Shown: in pieces, positions 9,618 through 19,262 of the stretch | Layout: every line of letters begins with the position of its first letter | How positions within the stretch are numbered: the stretch's first letter is position 1 | The notes under the pieces: generated by a model | What the model saw: only the letters and a program-made list of their open reading frames with translations | The model's database searches: none | What the model was told of the DNA's origin: nothing | Program-made: the position numbers and the translations under genes | DNA from: an uncultured Psychroserpens sp. | Lineage (GTDB): Bacteria > Bacteroidota > Bacteroidia > Flavobacteriales > Flavobacteriaceae | Assembly: GCF_947503375.1 (NCBI RefSeq) | Contig: NZ_CANNDQ010000001.1 | Span: forward strand, 310,001 to 374,000 | Length of the DNA stretch: 64,000 nt | Reading direction: 5' to 3'

Positions 9618-10292
9618 ATGAGCGGAATTTTAAATTCGTCGATAGGAAGAAAGTTTGCCATGGCACTTTCGGCACTCTTCCTTATGTTTTTCATTTTACA
9701 ACATTTTGCAATAAACATCCTTTCTGTATTTAGTCCAGATCTTTTTAATGAAGTATCCCACTTCATGGGAACAAATCCATTAGTTCAATTTGCATTACAA
9801 CCTGTTTTAATTTTTGGAGTTGTTTTTCATTTTGTGATGGGTTTTATTTTAGAAATTAAGAACACTAAAGCCAGACAAATTAGTTATGCGAAAAACAATG
9901 GTGCTGCCAATTCTACGTGGATGAGTAGAAACATGATTTGGAGTGGTGGATTCATCCTAGTGTTTTTGATCATACATTTTATCGACTTTTGGATTCCAGA
10001 ATTAAATGTCAAATATGTTCAAGGAGATATGTCTGGTCAATTACCTAATGGCGATTTTAGATACTATGAAGAATTAGTTCATAAGTTTGTTCCAATATGG
10101 AGAGTCGCACTTTATTGTCTGGGTTTTGTATTCTTATCACTTCATTTATTACACGGTTTTGATTCTGCTTTTCAATCAGTTGGAGCAAATAATAAATATA
10201 CAAGAGGGATTAAAGGCTTAGGAAAAGCTTATGCAATCTTAATTCCATTAGGGTTCATTTTCATTGCAGTATTCCATCATTTTAATCACTAA
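9618..10292 (+). CDS. sdhC: Succinate dehydrogenase cytochrome b subunit
   Basis: The 224-residue membrane protein anchors succinate dehydrogenase (complex II) and passes electrons to quinone. It has five hydrophobic segments (about residues 10-35, 60-83, 110-128, 155-180 and 198-220), as in the single-anchor diheme type of Bacteroidota and epsilonproteobacteria. Candidate haem-ligating histidines occur in 'FFILQHFAIN', 'GVVFHFVMG', 'VFLIIHFIDFW' and 'LSLHLLHGF'. The gene is the first of sdhCAB, with 14 bases to sdhA, and follows a clear promoter. Confidence 0.95.
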   Translation: MSGILNSSIGRKFAMALSALFLMFFILQHFAINILSVFSPDLFNEVSHFMGTNPLVQFALQPVLIFGVVFHFVMGFILEIKNTKARQISYAKNNGAANSTWMSRNMIWSGGFILVFLIIHFIDFWIPELNVKYVQGDMSGQLPNGDFRYYEELVHKFVPIWRVALYCLGFVFLSLHLLHGFDSAFQSVGANNKYTRGIKGLGKAYAILIPLGFIFIAVFHHFNH

Positions 10293-10306
10293 AAAATTAG
10301 CTGAAT

Positions 10307-12304
10307 ATGGCTTTAGATTCTAAAATACCAAAAGGACCATTAGCAGATAAATGGACTAATCATAAAAACACTATTAACTTAGTTAATCCAGCTAATAAAC
10401 GTCTCATTGACGTGATTGTAGTTGGTACAGGTCTTGCAGGAGGTTCTGCTGCCGCTACATTAGCAGAATTAGGTTACAATGTAAAAGCGTTTTGCTTTCA
10501 AGACTCTCCTAGACGTGCGCATTCTATTGCAGCACAAGGAGGAATTAATGCAGCAAAAAACTATCAAGGCGATGGCGACTCTACTTATCGATTATTTTAC
10601 GATACAGTTAAAGGTGGTGATTATAGATCAAGAGAAGCTAATGTCTATCGCTTAGCCGAAGTTTCAGCTAATATTATAGATCAATGTGTAGCTCAAGGAG
10701 TTCCTTTTGCGCGTGAATATGGCGGCTTATTAGACAATCGATCATTTGGTGGTGTTCTTGTTTCTAGAACATTCTATGCTGCTGGACAAACTGGCCAGCA
10801 ACTATTACTTGGCGCTTATTCGGCAATGAACCGTCAAATTGGTCGTGGAAAGATAAAAATGTACAATCGCCACGAAATGCTTGACGTAGTCATTGTAGAT
10901 GGTAAAGCAAGAGGTATCATTACTAGAAATCTAGTAACTGGTGAGATTGAGCGACATTCAGCTCATGCAGTTGTACTCGGTACAGGAGGTTATGGAAATG
11001 TATTCTTCTTATCAACTAATGCTATGGGAAGTAATGTTACAGCAGCATGGAAAGCACATAAACGTGGTGCCTACTTTGCAAACCCATGCTATACTCAAAT
11101 TCATCCAACCTGCATCCCAGTTTCGGGAGACCATCAATCTAAATTGACATTGATGTCTGAATCCTTAAGAAATGATGGTCGCATTTGGGTTCCAAAACAT
11201 AAAAAAGATGTTGAGGCCATTCGTGCTGGTAAGCTAAAGCCTACGCAACTTGCTGAAGAAGATAGAGATTATTACTTAGAACGTCGTTATCCTGCTTTTG
11301 GAAACTTAGTACCTCGTGATGTGGCATCACGTGCTGCTAAAGAACGTTGTGATGCAGGCTATGGCGTTAATGCTACTGGTGAGGCCGTTTACCTTGATTT
11401 TGCTTCTGCTTTTATGCGCTACGGAAAAGAACAAGCGCACGTTAAAGGTCTTGATGAAAACGATGAGGCATTAGTTAAACAATTAGGCCAAGAAGTCGTA
11501 AAAACCAAATATGGAAATCTTTTCCAAATGTATGAGAAAATTGTAGATCAAAATCCATATGAAACACCAATGATGATCTATCCTGCTGTACATTATACAA
11601 TGGGTGGCGTTTGGGTAGATTACAATCTACAAACCACAGTTCCAGGATTGTACTGTATTGGTGAAGCTAATTTTTCAGATCATGGTGCAAATCGTCTTGG
11701 AGCATCTGCTTTGATGCAAGGTCTAGCCGATGGTTATTTTGTATTACCTTACACTATAGGTGATTATTTAGCAGATGATATTAGAACGGGTCCTATTCCT
11801 ACAGATACTCCAGAGTTTGAAACTGCAGAGAAAGAAGTAAGAGCTAATATCGAACATTTAATCAATAATAACGGAACTAAATCTGTTGATCATTTCCACA
11901 AACGTTTAGGAAAAATTATGTGGAACAAATGCGGAATGGCTCGTAATGCCCAAGACTTAAAATCTGCTATCACAGAAATAGCCGAACTTAGAGCAGAATT
12001 TTGGAAAGAGGTTCGTGTTCCAGGTACTGCAGATGAATTCAATGAAGAACTAGCAAAAGCAAGTAGAGTTGCAGATTTCTTAGAATTGGGTGAGCTCTTT
12101 GCTAAAGATGCTTTATTACGAGAAGAATCTGCTGGTGGGCATTTTAGAGAAGAATATCAAACTCCAGAAGGAGAAGCTATGCGTCGCAAAGAATTCCAAT
12201 TTGTTTCGGCTTGGGAGTATAAAGGCGAGCCTAAAGATGCAGTTTTACATAAAGAAGATTTGGTCTACGAAAACATAGAAGTTAAAGAAAGAAGTTATAA
12301 ATAA
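10307..12304 (+). CDS. sdhA: Succinate dehydrogenase/fumarate reductase flavoprotein subunit
   Basis: The 665-residue catalytic subunit oxidises succinate to fumarate with covalently bound FAD. The dinucleotide-binding motif '[17 protein letters not shown]' lies near residues 37-53. The FAD-attachment region '[17 protein letters not shown]' follows at about residue 66. The catalytic region includes '[14 protein letters not shown]', '[17 protein letters not shown]' and '[12 protein letters not shown]'. The length fits the diheme-type family. It is 10 bases from sdhB and forms one operon with it. Confidence 0.97.
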   Translation: MALDSKIPKGPLADKWTNHKNTINLVNPANKRLIDVIVVGTGLAGGSAAATLAELGYNVKAFCFQDSPRRAHSIAAQGGINAAKNYQGDGDSTYRLFYDTVKGGDYRSREANVYRLAEVSANIIDQCVAQGVPFAREYGGLLDNRSFGGVLVSRTFYAAGQTGQQLLLGAYSAMNRQIGRGKIKMYNRHEMLDVVIVDGKARGIITRNLVTGEIERHSAHAVVLGTGGYGNVFFLSTNAMGSNVTAAWKAHKRGAYFANPCYTQIHPTCIPVSGDHQSKLTLMSESLRNDGRIWVPKHKKDVEAIRAGKLKPTQLAEEDRDYYLERRYPAFGNLVPRDVASRAAKERCDAGYGVNATGEAVYLDFASAFMRYGKEQAHVKGLDENDEALVKQLGQEVVKTKYGNLFQMYEKIVDQNPYETPMMIYPAVHYTMGGVWVDYNLQTTVPGLYCIGEANFSDHGANRLGASALMQGLADGYFVLPYTIGDYLADDIRTGPIPTDTPEFETAEKEVRANIEHLINNNGTKSVDHFHKRLGKIMWNKCGMARNAQDLKSAITEIAELRAEFWKEVRVPGTADEFNEELAKASRVADFLELGELFAKDALLREESAGGHFREEYQTPEGEAMRRKEFQFVSAWEYKGEPKDAVLHKEDLVYENIEVKERSYK

Positions 12305-12314
12305 AAGGAAAGCT

Positions 12315-13061
12315 ATGAACTTAACGTTAAAAATATGGCGTCAAAAAAACGCTAACGACAAAGGAAAAATGGTTGATTATAAAATTAATGATGTATCACC
12401 AGATATGTCTTTCCTTGAAATGCTTGACGTACTTAACGATCAACTTATAAATGAAGGTGACGAACCCGTCGCTTTTGACCACGATTGTCGTGAAGGGATA
12501 TGTGGAATGTGTTCATTATATATCAATGGTGAAGCTCATGGCCCAGACAGAGGTATCACAACGTGTCAATTACACATGAGGAAGTTCAAAGATGGCGATA
12601 CTATTTATATCGAACCTTTTAGAGCTAAAGCCTTTCCTGTAATTAAAGATCTTGTTGTTGACAGAAGTGCTTTTGACCGTATTCAACACGCTGGAGGATT
12701 TATTTCGGTAAATACTTCAGGAAATACTATTGATGCTAATGCCATTCCTGTAAATAAGCACGACGCTGATGATGCATTTAGTGCTGCCACATGTATTGGA
12801 TGTGGCGCTTGTGTTGCAACATGTAAAAACTCAAGTGCTATGTTGTTTGTTGGTGCTAAAGTATCTCAATTTGCATTATTACCTCAAGGAAAAGTTGAGG
12901 CAACAGATCGTGTTTTAAATATGGTTAAGCAAATGGATGACGAAGGTTTTGGCAACTGTACAAATACAGGTGCTTGTGAAGTAGAATGTCCAAAGGGTAT
13001 TTCTTTAGAAAATATAGCTAGAATGAATTCCGAATATATTAAAGCAAGCCTTAAAGGATAA
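12315..13061 (+). CDS. sdhB: Succinate dehydrogenase/fumarate reductase iron-sulfur subunit
   Basis: The 248-residue electron-transfer subunit connects SdhA to SdhC. The [2Fe-2S] ligands are in '[11 protein letters not shown]' and 'GITTCQ'. The C-terminal ferredoxin half holds '[13 protein letters not shown]' and '[16 protein letters not shown]', supplying ligands for the [4Fe-4S] and [3Fe-4S] centres. It is the last gene of sdhCAB and is followed by a strong bidirectional terminator. Confidence 0.97.
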   Translation: MNLTLKIWRQKNANDKGKMVDYKINDVSPDMSFLEMLDVLNDQLINEGDEPVAFDHDCREGICGMCSLYINGEAHGPDRGITTCQLHMRKFKDGDTIYIEPFRAKAFPVIKDLVVDRSAFDRIQHAGGFISVNTSGNTIDANAIPVNKHDADDAFSAATCIGCGACVATCKNSSAMLFVGAKVSQFALLPQGKVEATDRVLNMVKQMDDEGFGNCTNTGACEVECPKGISLENIARMNSEYIKASLKG

Positions 13062-13079
13062 GACAAAATCATATAAAAC

Positions 13080-13130
13080 ATTACAAATAAAAAACCCATT
13101 CTTATAGAGAATGGGTTTTTTATTTGTAAT
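13080..13130. terminator. Bidirectional terminator between sdhB and rpmA
   Basis: A perfect 23-bp inverted repeat (arms 13080-13102 and 13108-13130) surrounds a 5-base loop (TATAG). The core ACCCATTCT/AGAATGGGT is flanked by A6 and T6 runs, so it works in both directions between converging sdhB and rpmA. Confidence 0.9.
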
Positions 13131-13152
13131 TCTTCAAGAATTTATTATTCCA

Positions 13153-13413
13153 TTAAACTTCAAAAGGCTCAATAGAAACAAAAGATTTACCATCTTTCTT
13201 CTTAGTGAATTTTACGACACCATCAACCTTAGCATGTAAAGTGTGGTCTTTTCCGCCATACACATTCTCTCCTGGATGATGTGTATTACCTCTTTGTCTT
13301 ACGATAATGTTTCCAGCAACAGCAGCTTGACCACCAAAGATCTTAACACCTAGGCGTTTCGATTCTGATTCTCTACCGTTTTTAGAACTACCTACTCCTT
13401 TTTTATGAGCCAT
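13153..13413 (-). CDS. rpmA: 50S ribosomal protein L27
   Basis: An 86-residue basic protein of the large ribosomal subunit whose N-terminal tail reaches the peptidyl-transferase centre. The start '[20 protein letters not shown]' and the motif '[16 protein letters not shown]' are diagnostic. It begins directly with MAHKK, without the cleavable N-terminal extension found in Firmicutes. It follows rplU by 42 bases, the usual gene pair. Confidence 0.97.
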   Translation of the reverse strand: MAHKKGVGSSKNGRESESKRLGVKIFGGQAAVAGNIIVRQRGNTHHPGENVYGGKDHTLHAKVDGVVKFTKKKDGKSFVSIEPFEV

Positions 13414-13455
13414 TGTCTTAAGGTTTTATATTATTATACTTAAAGTGGTTTGCAA

Positions 13456-14115
13456 TTATGCTTTTCCACCATCTAATTCATCTTGCCATTTCTTCAACTC
13501 ATCCCACTTACCATCAGCAGCTAATTTAGCTTGTTTTGGCCAAGTATCAGTTACATGATTCCCACGAACATCTGCAATGATTTCAGAAATTTGAGCTGGT
13601 TTTGCTTTTGCTAAATCATCAAAAGTCGCAATTCCTGCTTCAACTAAAGTTGATGCGATTTTTGGTCCAATTCCTTCGATTTTCTTTAAATCATCAGCTT
13701 TCCCAGTCGCTTTTTTAGCTTCGGTCTTTGGAGCTGAAGCTTTATGCTCAGCTTTCTTTGGTGCAGCTTTTTCTGCTTTAGCTGGAACTACTTTCTTAGC
13801 TCCTGAAGCTACGATATTTTCAATTACGATTTCAGATAAAGATTGTCTGTGTCCATTTTTAACACGGTAACCTTTTCTTCTTTTCTTTTTGAAAACTATC
13901 ACTTTATCACCTTTAAGGTGCTTTAAGACTTTTGCACTAACTTGTGCTCCGTCTATAGCTGGGGCGCCTAAAGTAACTTTGTCACCATCACCAATTAAAA
14001 GAACGTTATCGAAAGAAACTTTCTTACCTTCTTCAGTTGCTAAACGGTTAACAAAAACTTTTTGGTCTTTCTCAACTTTAAATTGATGCCCTGCTATCTC
14101 TACAATTGCGTACAT
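13456..14115 (-). CDS. rplU: 50S ribosomal protein L21 with C-terminal helix-hairpin-helix extension
   Basis: The first ~100 residues are ordinary L21 ('MYAIVEIAGHQFKVEKDQKV', 'VIVFKKKRRKGYRVKNGHRQ'). Normal L21 is about 103 residues, but this one has 219. A Lys/Ala-rich linker (about 110-140) leads to a domain starting 'DDLKKIEGIGPKIASTLVEA' with a helix-hairpin-helix signature, followed by 'LAKAKPAQISEIIADV' and a Trp-containing tail. Similar tails are seen in L21 and other proteins of flavobacteria; the role of the tail is not established. The frame is continuous, so it is a real fusion and not an error. It is first in the rplU-rpmA operon. Confidence 0.95.
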   Translation of the reverse strand: MYAIVEIAGHQFKVEKDQKVFVNRLATEEGKKVSFDNVLLIGDGDKVTLGAPAIDGAQVSAKVLKHLKGDKVIVFKKKRRKGYRVKNGHRQSLSEIVIENIVASGAKKVVPAKAEKAAPKKAEHKASAPKTEAKKATGKADDLKKIEGIGPKIASTLVEAGIATFDDLAKAKPAQISEIIADVRGNHVTDTWPKQAKLAADGKWDELKKWQDELDGGKA

Positions 14116-14195
14116 AGCGTAACGTTTTTATTAATTAATTTATTCAAAAAAATGAGTGCAAATATACTGCTATTTAATTAATTCACAAACGTTTT

Positions 14196-14651
14196 TCATG
14201 TGTTTTGAGGAATATTATGACTTTTCTTGAAGAGCTGCATAAATGCCAGCGCTAAAACTACAGAAGAAGCTAGCCCTTCTATTAAAATTATGAATACTAA
14301 AAGTCCTGCGCCTTGCTCATAATTATCAAACCACTCGCCTAAAAGTTTTTCTGTAAATGCTTGGTCTAGATGAAACATATATATGGCCATAAATAGAGTA
14401 AACAAAAATGTAGCCAAAAATCCAGTAAGCAGGGCAGTCTTAATTCCGTTGATGTATCCAAAGTTGTTTTGAACAACTAGTTTATGATATCTAATAGCAT
14501 AATAAATTCCTGCAGCCATAGCAACTCCGTTAAACAATCTCAACCAAGGGTTTTCGTGTAAGTTAAACAATCTTAAAATTAAGAAATATGCTATTAAACT
14601 GATGGTAATGAATAGTCCATATTTTAAAGCAACTGAAAATGAAGTGTTCAT
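14196..14651 (-). CDS. Small four-helix membrane protein, DUF4199-like
   Basis: The 151-residue protein has four predicted membrane helices: about residues 9-26, 36-55, 70-92 and 114-142. The pattern ('GYINGIKTALLTGFLATFLFTLFMAIYM' region near residue 65) resembles the DUF4199 family common in Bacteroidota. No catalytic residues stand out and the function is unknown. It is a single gene upstream of, and divergent from, the M16 protease operon. Confidence 0.6.
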   Translation of the reverse strand: MNTSFSVALKYGLFITISLIAYFLILRLFNLHENPWLRLFNGVAMAAGIYYAIRYHKLVVQNNFGYINGIKTALLTGFLATFLFTLFMAIYMFHLDQAFTEKLLGEWFDNYEQGAGLLVFIILIEGLASSVVLALAFMQLFKKSHNIPQNT

Positions 14652-14765
14652 AGTAAACGATATTTAAAAGTTGATTTCTCTTAAAGTTCGTGAAAAAATC
14701 ACTTATTATAGCACTTTTTAAGATTATTTTTACAATTTCAACTTCTTAAACGGATAGCTATTTGT

Positions 14766-14773
14766 TATTTTTG
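14766..14773 (+). promoter_or_regulatory. Putative -7 box (TATTTTTG) of the M16 protease operon
   Basis: TATTTTTG matches TANNTTTG and lies 71 bases upstream of the ATG at 14845. A matching -33 element is not clear. Confidence 0.35.
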
Positions 14774-14844
14774 CAAAGTACTGTAACATTTGCAGTTAAA
14801 TTGAGACTTACAACTCATAAAATTAATTTTAAAACAAACTCACA

Positions 14845-16179
14845 ATGAAAAAATGCTTATTTTCTTTAGCTTCTTTGCTGTTTATATGCTTTTCAGCTAC
14901 TGCACAAAAAGTTGAATTTGAAGAATTTGATTTAGATAACGGACTTCATGTTATCCTTCATCAAGACAACTCTGCTCCAGTAATTACTGTTAGTGTAATG
15001 TATGATGTGGGAGGAAAAGATTTAGGAGGAAGCCCTGAAGCTCCTCGTACAGGTTTTGCACACTTTTTTGAACACCTATTATTTGAAGGAACGAAGAATA
15101 TTGGAAAAGGAGAGTATTCTAAAATTATTTCTGCCAACGGCGGAAACAATAATGCAAACACTTCTCTAGATAGAACCTATTACTACGAAGTATTTCCATC
15201 AAATAACTTAGAGTTAGCGCTTTGGTTAGAGTCAGAACGTATGCTACACCCTGTAATTGACCAAGTTGGTGTTGATACACAGAATGAAGTTGTAAAAGAA
15301 GAAAAACGTTTACGTTATGACAACTCACCTTACGGCCAATTCCTATTCGCTTTGAGTGAAAATTTATTTAAGGTTCACCCATACAAAAACAAGAATATTG
15401 GTGAAATGGCAGATTTAGATGCTTCAACTTTACAAGAATTTCAAGACTACTTCAAAAAATGGTATGGCCCGAATAATGCAGTACTAGTAGTTGCTGGTGA
15501 TATTGATAGCAAAGATGCCAAGTCACTTGTTAAAAAATACTTTGAAGATATTCCAAGAGGAACAGATCCAGTTAGAAATTTCCAAAAAGAAGAGCCTATT
15601 ACTGAAACTGTTAAAGCGCAATTTTATGATCCAAATATTCAAATTCCTGCAATTATAGCAGCATACAGAACTCCTGGATTTAAAGAACGTGATTCTTATG
15701 TGCTAGAGATGGTATCAGCATATTTAAGTGATGGTAAGTCATCTAAACTTTATAAAAAATTAGTTGATGATAAAAAAATGGCACTACAAGCTGGTGCAAT
15801 TAATATCAATCAAATGGATTATAGTGTTTATGCTGTTTTTGGACTTCCCTTAGGCGATACTTCTTTAGAAGACTTACTTTCTGAAATAGATGAAGAAATA
15901 GTGAAAATGCAAGACGAACTTATTTCTGAAAAAGATTTCCAAAAACTACAAAATAAATTCGAAAATAGATTCGTAAACTCAAACTCAAGCGTACAAGGAA
16001 TTGCTAGTTCTTTAGCTACTTATTACATGCTACATGACGATATTAATTTGATTAACAACCAAATTGACATCTACAGATCAATAACACGTCAAGAAATTCA
16101 AGATGTAGTAAAAAAATACTTAAATCCAAACCAACGTGTAGAATTAGAGTATTTACCTAAAGAAAAAACGAACAACTAA
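14845..16179 (+). CDS. M16 family zinc peptidase, catalytic member of a pair
   Basis: A 444-residue exported protein with a signal peptide (MKKCLFSLASLLFICFSATAQ). The inverted zinc motif HxxEH is present at residues 73-77 (HFFEH), and the second zinc-ligand Glu lies in 'NEVVKEEKRLRYDN' about 75 residues later. M16 peptidases degrade peptides or process proteins in the periplasm. The next gene, 4 bases downstream, encodes a member lacking this motif, so the two probably form an active/inactive heterodimer as in the mitochondrial processing peptidase layout. Confidence 0.92.
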   Translation: MKKCLFSLASLLFICFSATAQKVEFEEFDLDNGLHVILHQDNSAPVITVSVMYDVGGKDLGGSPEAPRTGFAHFFEHLLFEGTKNIGKGEYSKIISANGGNNNANTSLDRTYYYEVFPSNNLELALWLESERMLHPVIDQVGVDTQNEVVKEEKRLRYDNSPYGQFLFALSENLFKVHPYKNKNIGEMADLDASTLQEFQDYFKKWYGPNNAVLVVAGDIDSKDAKSLVKKYFEDIPRGTDPVRNFQKEEPITETVKAQFYDPNIQIPAIIAAYRTPGFKERDSYVLEMVSAYLSDGKSSKLYKKLVDDKKMALQAGAININQMDYSVYAVFGLPLGDTSLEDLLSEIDEEIVKMQDELISEKDFQKLQNKFENRFVNSNSSVQGIASSLATYYMLHDDINLINNQIDIYRSITRQEIQDVVKKYLNPNQRVELEYLPKEKTNN

Positions 16180-16183
16180 AAAG

Positions 16184-18238
16184 ATGAAAATGAAATATAA
16201 TATATCAGTATTAGTAATAATGTTCTTGATGTCTATAGGTGTTAACGCACAATTAGATCGATCAAAACAACCAAAGCCAGGTCCTGCTCCTAAAATCTCA
16301 ATTGAAGTTCCTGGAGAGTTTGAATTAAAAAACGGCTTAAAAGTTTTAGTTGTTGAAAACAATAAATTACCTAGAGTATCTTACTCGTTAACTATAGACA
16401 ATAAGCCTATAAGAGAAGGCAAAAAGGCAGGTATTAAAAGTATTCTTGGAAGCATGTTAGGAAATGGTACTACAAGTATTCCAAAGGATGAATTTAATGA
16501 AGAAGTTGATTTCTTAGGTGCAAATATAAATTTTGGTTCACAAAGTGCTTTTGCCAGATCATTATCCAAATATTCTGACCGCATTCTAGAATTAATGGCA
16601 GATGCAGCCATTAACCCTTTGCTTACTGAAGAAGAGTTCAACAAGCAAAAGGATCAATTACTTGAAGGCCTAAAAGTAAATGAGAAAAGTGTAGCTACTA
16701 TAGCATCTAGAGTTGGTACAGCATTATCTTATGGTGCTAATCATCCTTCTGGAGAATTCACAACAGAAGAAACTGTAAACAATATCACTTTTGGAGATGT
16801 CGTAGCATTTTATGAAAAACACTTTAATCCAAACAATGCTTACTTAGTTGTGGTTGGAGATATTGATTTCAAAACCATAAAAAAACAAATAGAAAAGCAC
16901 TTTGCTGAATGGCAAAAATCTGTTGATGTTAGTACTTCAATACCAGAAGTAAATCCTAATGCACAATACACTCAAATCAATTTTGTTGACATGCCAAATG
17001 CAGTTCAATCAGACATAAGAGTAACAAACAATGTTGATCTAAAGATGAAAGATGCAGACTACCAAGCAGCACTTATCACTAATTTCATCTTAGGAGGTGG
17101 AAGCAGTGGCTATTTGTACGAAAACCTTCGTGAAACACATGGTTATACTTATGGTGCATATTCAGGAATAGGTGCAAGTAGATATGGTGCATCTCGATTT
17201 AGTGCAACTGCTCAAGTAAGAAATGAAGTTACTGATAGTTCTGTTGTTGAAATGCTAAAAGAAATCAAACGCATTAAAACAGAAACCGTAGATCCTGAAG
17301 CTTTAAAATTGGCTAAAGCGAAATACGTTGGGAATTTTGTAATGGGATTAGAAAACCCTCAAACAGTAGCCAACTATGCATTGAATATCAAGTTAAACGA
17401 TCTTCCGAAAAACTTCTACACAACATACTTACAAAAAATAAATGCTGTAACTGCTGATGATGTAAAACGAGTTGCAAATAAATATTTTAAAACTGAGAAC
17501 GCTCGTGTTATCGTTGTAGGCAAAGGAAGTGAAGTTATAGAAAACCTTGAGAAAACTGGACTCCCAATTAAGTATTATGATACGTATGCTAACGCTGTTG
17601 ATAAACCAGTGTATGAGATTAAAATGGATCCAGATATGGATGCAACCAAAGTCATGCAAGCATACATAGATGCCATCGGTGGAAGTGAAACATTAAATAA
17701 AGTGAACTCAGTTTACATGACCGCTGAAGCTGAGTTGCAGCCAGGAATGATGATGAATTTGGAAATGAAGAAAACGGTTAAAAACCAGTATTTACAGATT
17801 GTAAATACACCTATGGGTTCTCAAAAACAAGTTCTTGATGGGGCTTCAGGTTACACATCTGCAGCTGGTCAGAAAACAGATATGACTGAAGATCAAATAA
17901 AAGCAGTACAAGAAGAATCATCACCTTTCCCTGAGGTAAACTACTTAAATGGTGGCGTTACTTTAGAAAAAATAGAAATGGTAGATGGCGTTAAGGCTTA
18001 CAAAATTAATGTTGATGAGACAACTTCAATTTACTATAGTGTTGATACTGGACTAAAGATTAAACAAGTAAAAACTAGTGAAGCTGGATCACAAACTACA
18101 TTTTATGATAATTATAAAGAAGTTGCAGGAGTTAAGTTTCCATTTACTATTGGGCAAACTTTTGGTCCACGCCGTTTTGATTTTATCGTAAAAGAAATTA
18201 AGGTAAACGAAGGTGTATCTGATGCAGATTTCGACTAA
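16184..18238 (+). CDS. M16 family non-catalytic subunit with an added C-terminal lipoprotein-like domain
   Basis: The 684-residue exported protein has the M16 fold over about residues 35-470. At the position where HxxEH should be it reads 'KAGIKSILGSMLGNGT', so the zinc-binding residues are missing. Typical inactive-subunit motifs remain ('LGGGSSGYLYENLRETHGYTYGAYS'). Residues ~485-684 form an extra domain ('KVMQAYIDAIGGSETLNKVNSVYMTAEAEL') like the outer-membrane lipoprotein-sorting/DUF4292 fold of lipid-binding proteins. Two starts are close together (16184 and 16190); either gives the same signal peptide. It is coupled to the catalytic gene upstream. Confidence 0.88.
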   Translation: MKMKYNISVLVIMFLMSIGVNAQLDRSKQPKPGPAPKISIEVPGEFELKNGLKVLVVENNKLPRVSYSLTIDNKPIREGKKAGIKSILGSMLGNGTTSIPKDEFNEEVDFLGANINFGSQSAFARSLSKYSDRILELMADAAINPLLTEEEFNKQKDQLLEGLKVNEKSVATIASRVGTALSYGANHPSGEFTTEETVNNITFGDVVAFYEKHFNPNNAYLVVVGDIDFKTIKKQIEKHFAEWQKSVDVSTSIPEVNPNAQYTQINFVDMPNAVQSDIRVTNNVDLKMKDADYQAALITNFILGGGSSGYLYENLRETHGYTYGAYSGIGASRYGASRFSATAQVRNEVTDSSVVEMLKEIKRIKTETVDPEALKLAKAKYVGNFVMGLENPQTVANYALNIKLNDLPKNFYTTYLQKINAVTADDVKRVANKYFKTENARVIVVGKGSEVIENLEKTGLPIKYYDTYANAVDKPVYEIKMDPDMDATKVMQAYIDAIGGSETLNKVNSVYMTAEAELQPGMMMNLEMKKTVKNQYLQIVNTPMGSQKQVLDGASGYTSAAGQKTDMTEDQIKAVQEESSPFPEVNYLNGGVTLEKIEMVDGVKAYKINVDETTSIYYSVDTGLKIKQVKTSEAGSQTTFYDNYKEVAGVKFPFTIGQTFGPRRFDFIVKEIKVNEGVSDADFD

Positions 18239-18258
18239 TTAATAGTTTAAGATATTTA

Positions 18259-18296
18259 CAATAAAAAACCGAAGTTTGAACTTCGGTTTTTTATTG
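18259..18296. terminator. Bidirectional terminator
   Basis: A 16-bp perfect stem (CAATAAAAAACCGAAG at 18259-18274, complement at 18281-18296) with flanking A and T runs. It sits between the M16 operon and the converging EamA gene, and overlaps the stop codon of the latter. Confidence 0.85.
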
Positions 18297-19169
18297 TTTT
18301 CTTTTGTGCGATAAATATACCCCTACTAAGATAATTAATGTTCCTAATGCCTGAGTCCAACTAAACGATTCTCCATCTAATATTCCCCAACCCAAAGCAA
18401 CAATAGGCATCAAATAGGTTACAGATGAAGCAAATACAGGCGTAGATATTTGTACCAATGTATTAAAGAGTACTTTCGCAAGTGCGGTCCCAAAAAACGA
18501 CAAAATAACCACATATACCACCGCCATTTTGAAATCTGGATTTTGGTATGTTTCTACATTAAAAAAATTTGAAAACCAAAGTATTATTATGGCTGGTATT
18601 ATTATGGCGACATAATTTCCAGTTGCAATACTTAATGGTTTCACATATTGTAAGTATCGCTTGATAATATTTACATTAGCTGCATACATCAATGTAGAAA
18701 CAATTACATAACCTGCAAATAAATAGTTTTGCTCAGGGTTTAATTCTGCACCTTTTAATATTAAAATACTAGTTCCGACAAACCCAATAATAACACCTAA
18801 TATTTGGCGTTTTGTTGAAGCAATTCTGAAAACAGCAAAGCCTAATAGAATCGTATTTAATGGCACTAAAGAGTTTAAAATAGATGCAACAGCACTATCA
18901 ATTTCAGTTTCTGCGATAGCAAATAAGAATGCAGGGAAAAACGACCCTAGAAATCCAGAAATCACTATCCATTTCCATTGATTTTTTGCTATTCCTTTTA
19001 AACTATTATACCCTACGGCAAATAAAAAAACACCTGTAATTATTGTTCGTAAGGCACCTAATTGATACGGTGTTAAACCTAATAGTGATTTTTTGATCAA
19101 GATGAAAGAACTTCCCCAGATTAGGGATAAAATCAGTAAATAAAGCCACTTGCTGTTTGCAGTTTTCAT
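18291..19169 (-). CDS. EamA-family (DMT superfamily) transporter
   Basis: A 292-residue inner-membrane protein with ten hydrophobic segments arranged as two EamA repeats (about residues 8-135 and 150-288). 'LILSLIWGSSFILIKKSL' at the start and 'YLMPIVALGWGILDGE' near the end are typical. Such proteins export metabolites, often amino acids or their derivatives; the substrate cannot be predicted. It is a single gene, with the stop inside the shared terminator. Confidence 0.88.
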   Translation of the reverse strand: MKTANSKWLYLLILSLIWGSSFILIKKSLLGLTPYQLGALRTIITGVFLFAVGYNSLKGIAKNQWKWIVISGFLGSFFPAFLFAIAETEIDSAVASILNSLVPLNTILLGFAVFRIASTKRQILGVIIGFVGTSILILKGAELNPEQNYLFAGYVIVSTLMYAANVNIIKRYLQYVKPLSIATGNYVAIIIPAIIILWFSNFFNVETYQNPDFKMAVVYVVILSFFGTALAKVLFNTLVQISTPVFASSVTYLMPIVALGWGILDGESFSWTQALGTLIILVGVYLSHKRKQ

Positions 19170-19262
19170 AAGATTCCTTAACTAATTCACAAAAATCGTT
19201 AATTTTAATACAAGGAACATCATTATTTATTATGTTTGTTCATAATCCTATTAAAACAAAAC

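Noticed and set aside
13456..14115. Frameshift or fusion error in L21
   Set aside because: The frame is continuous and such tails are seen in flavobacterial L21 proteins.
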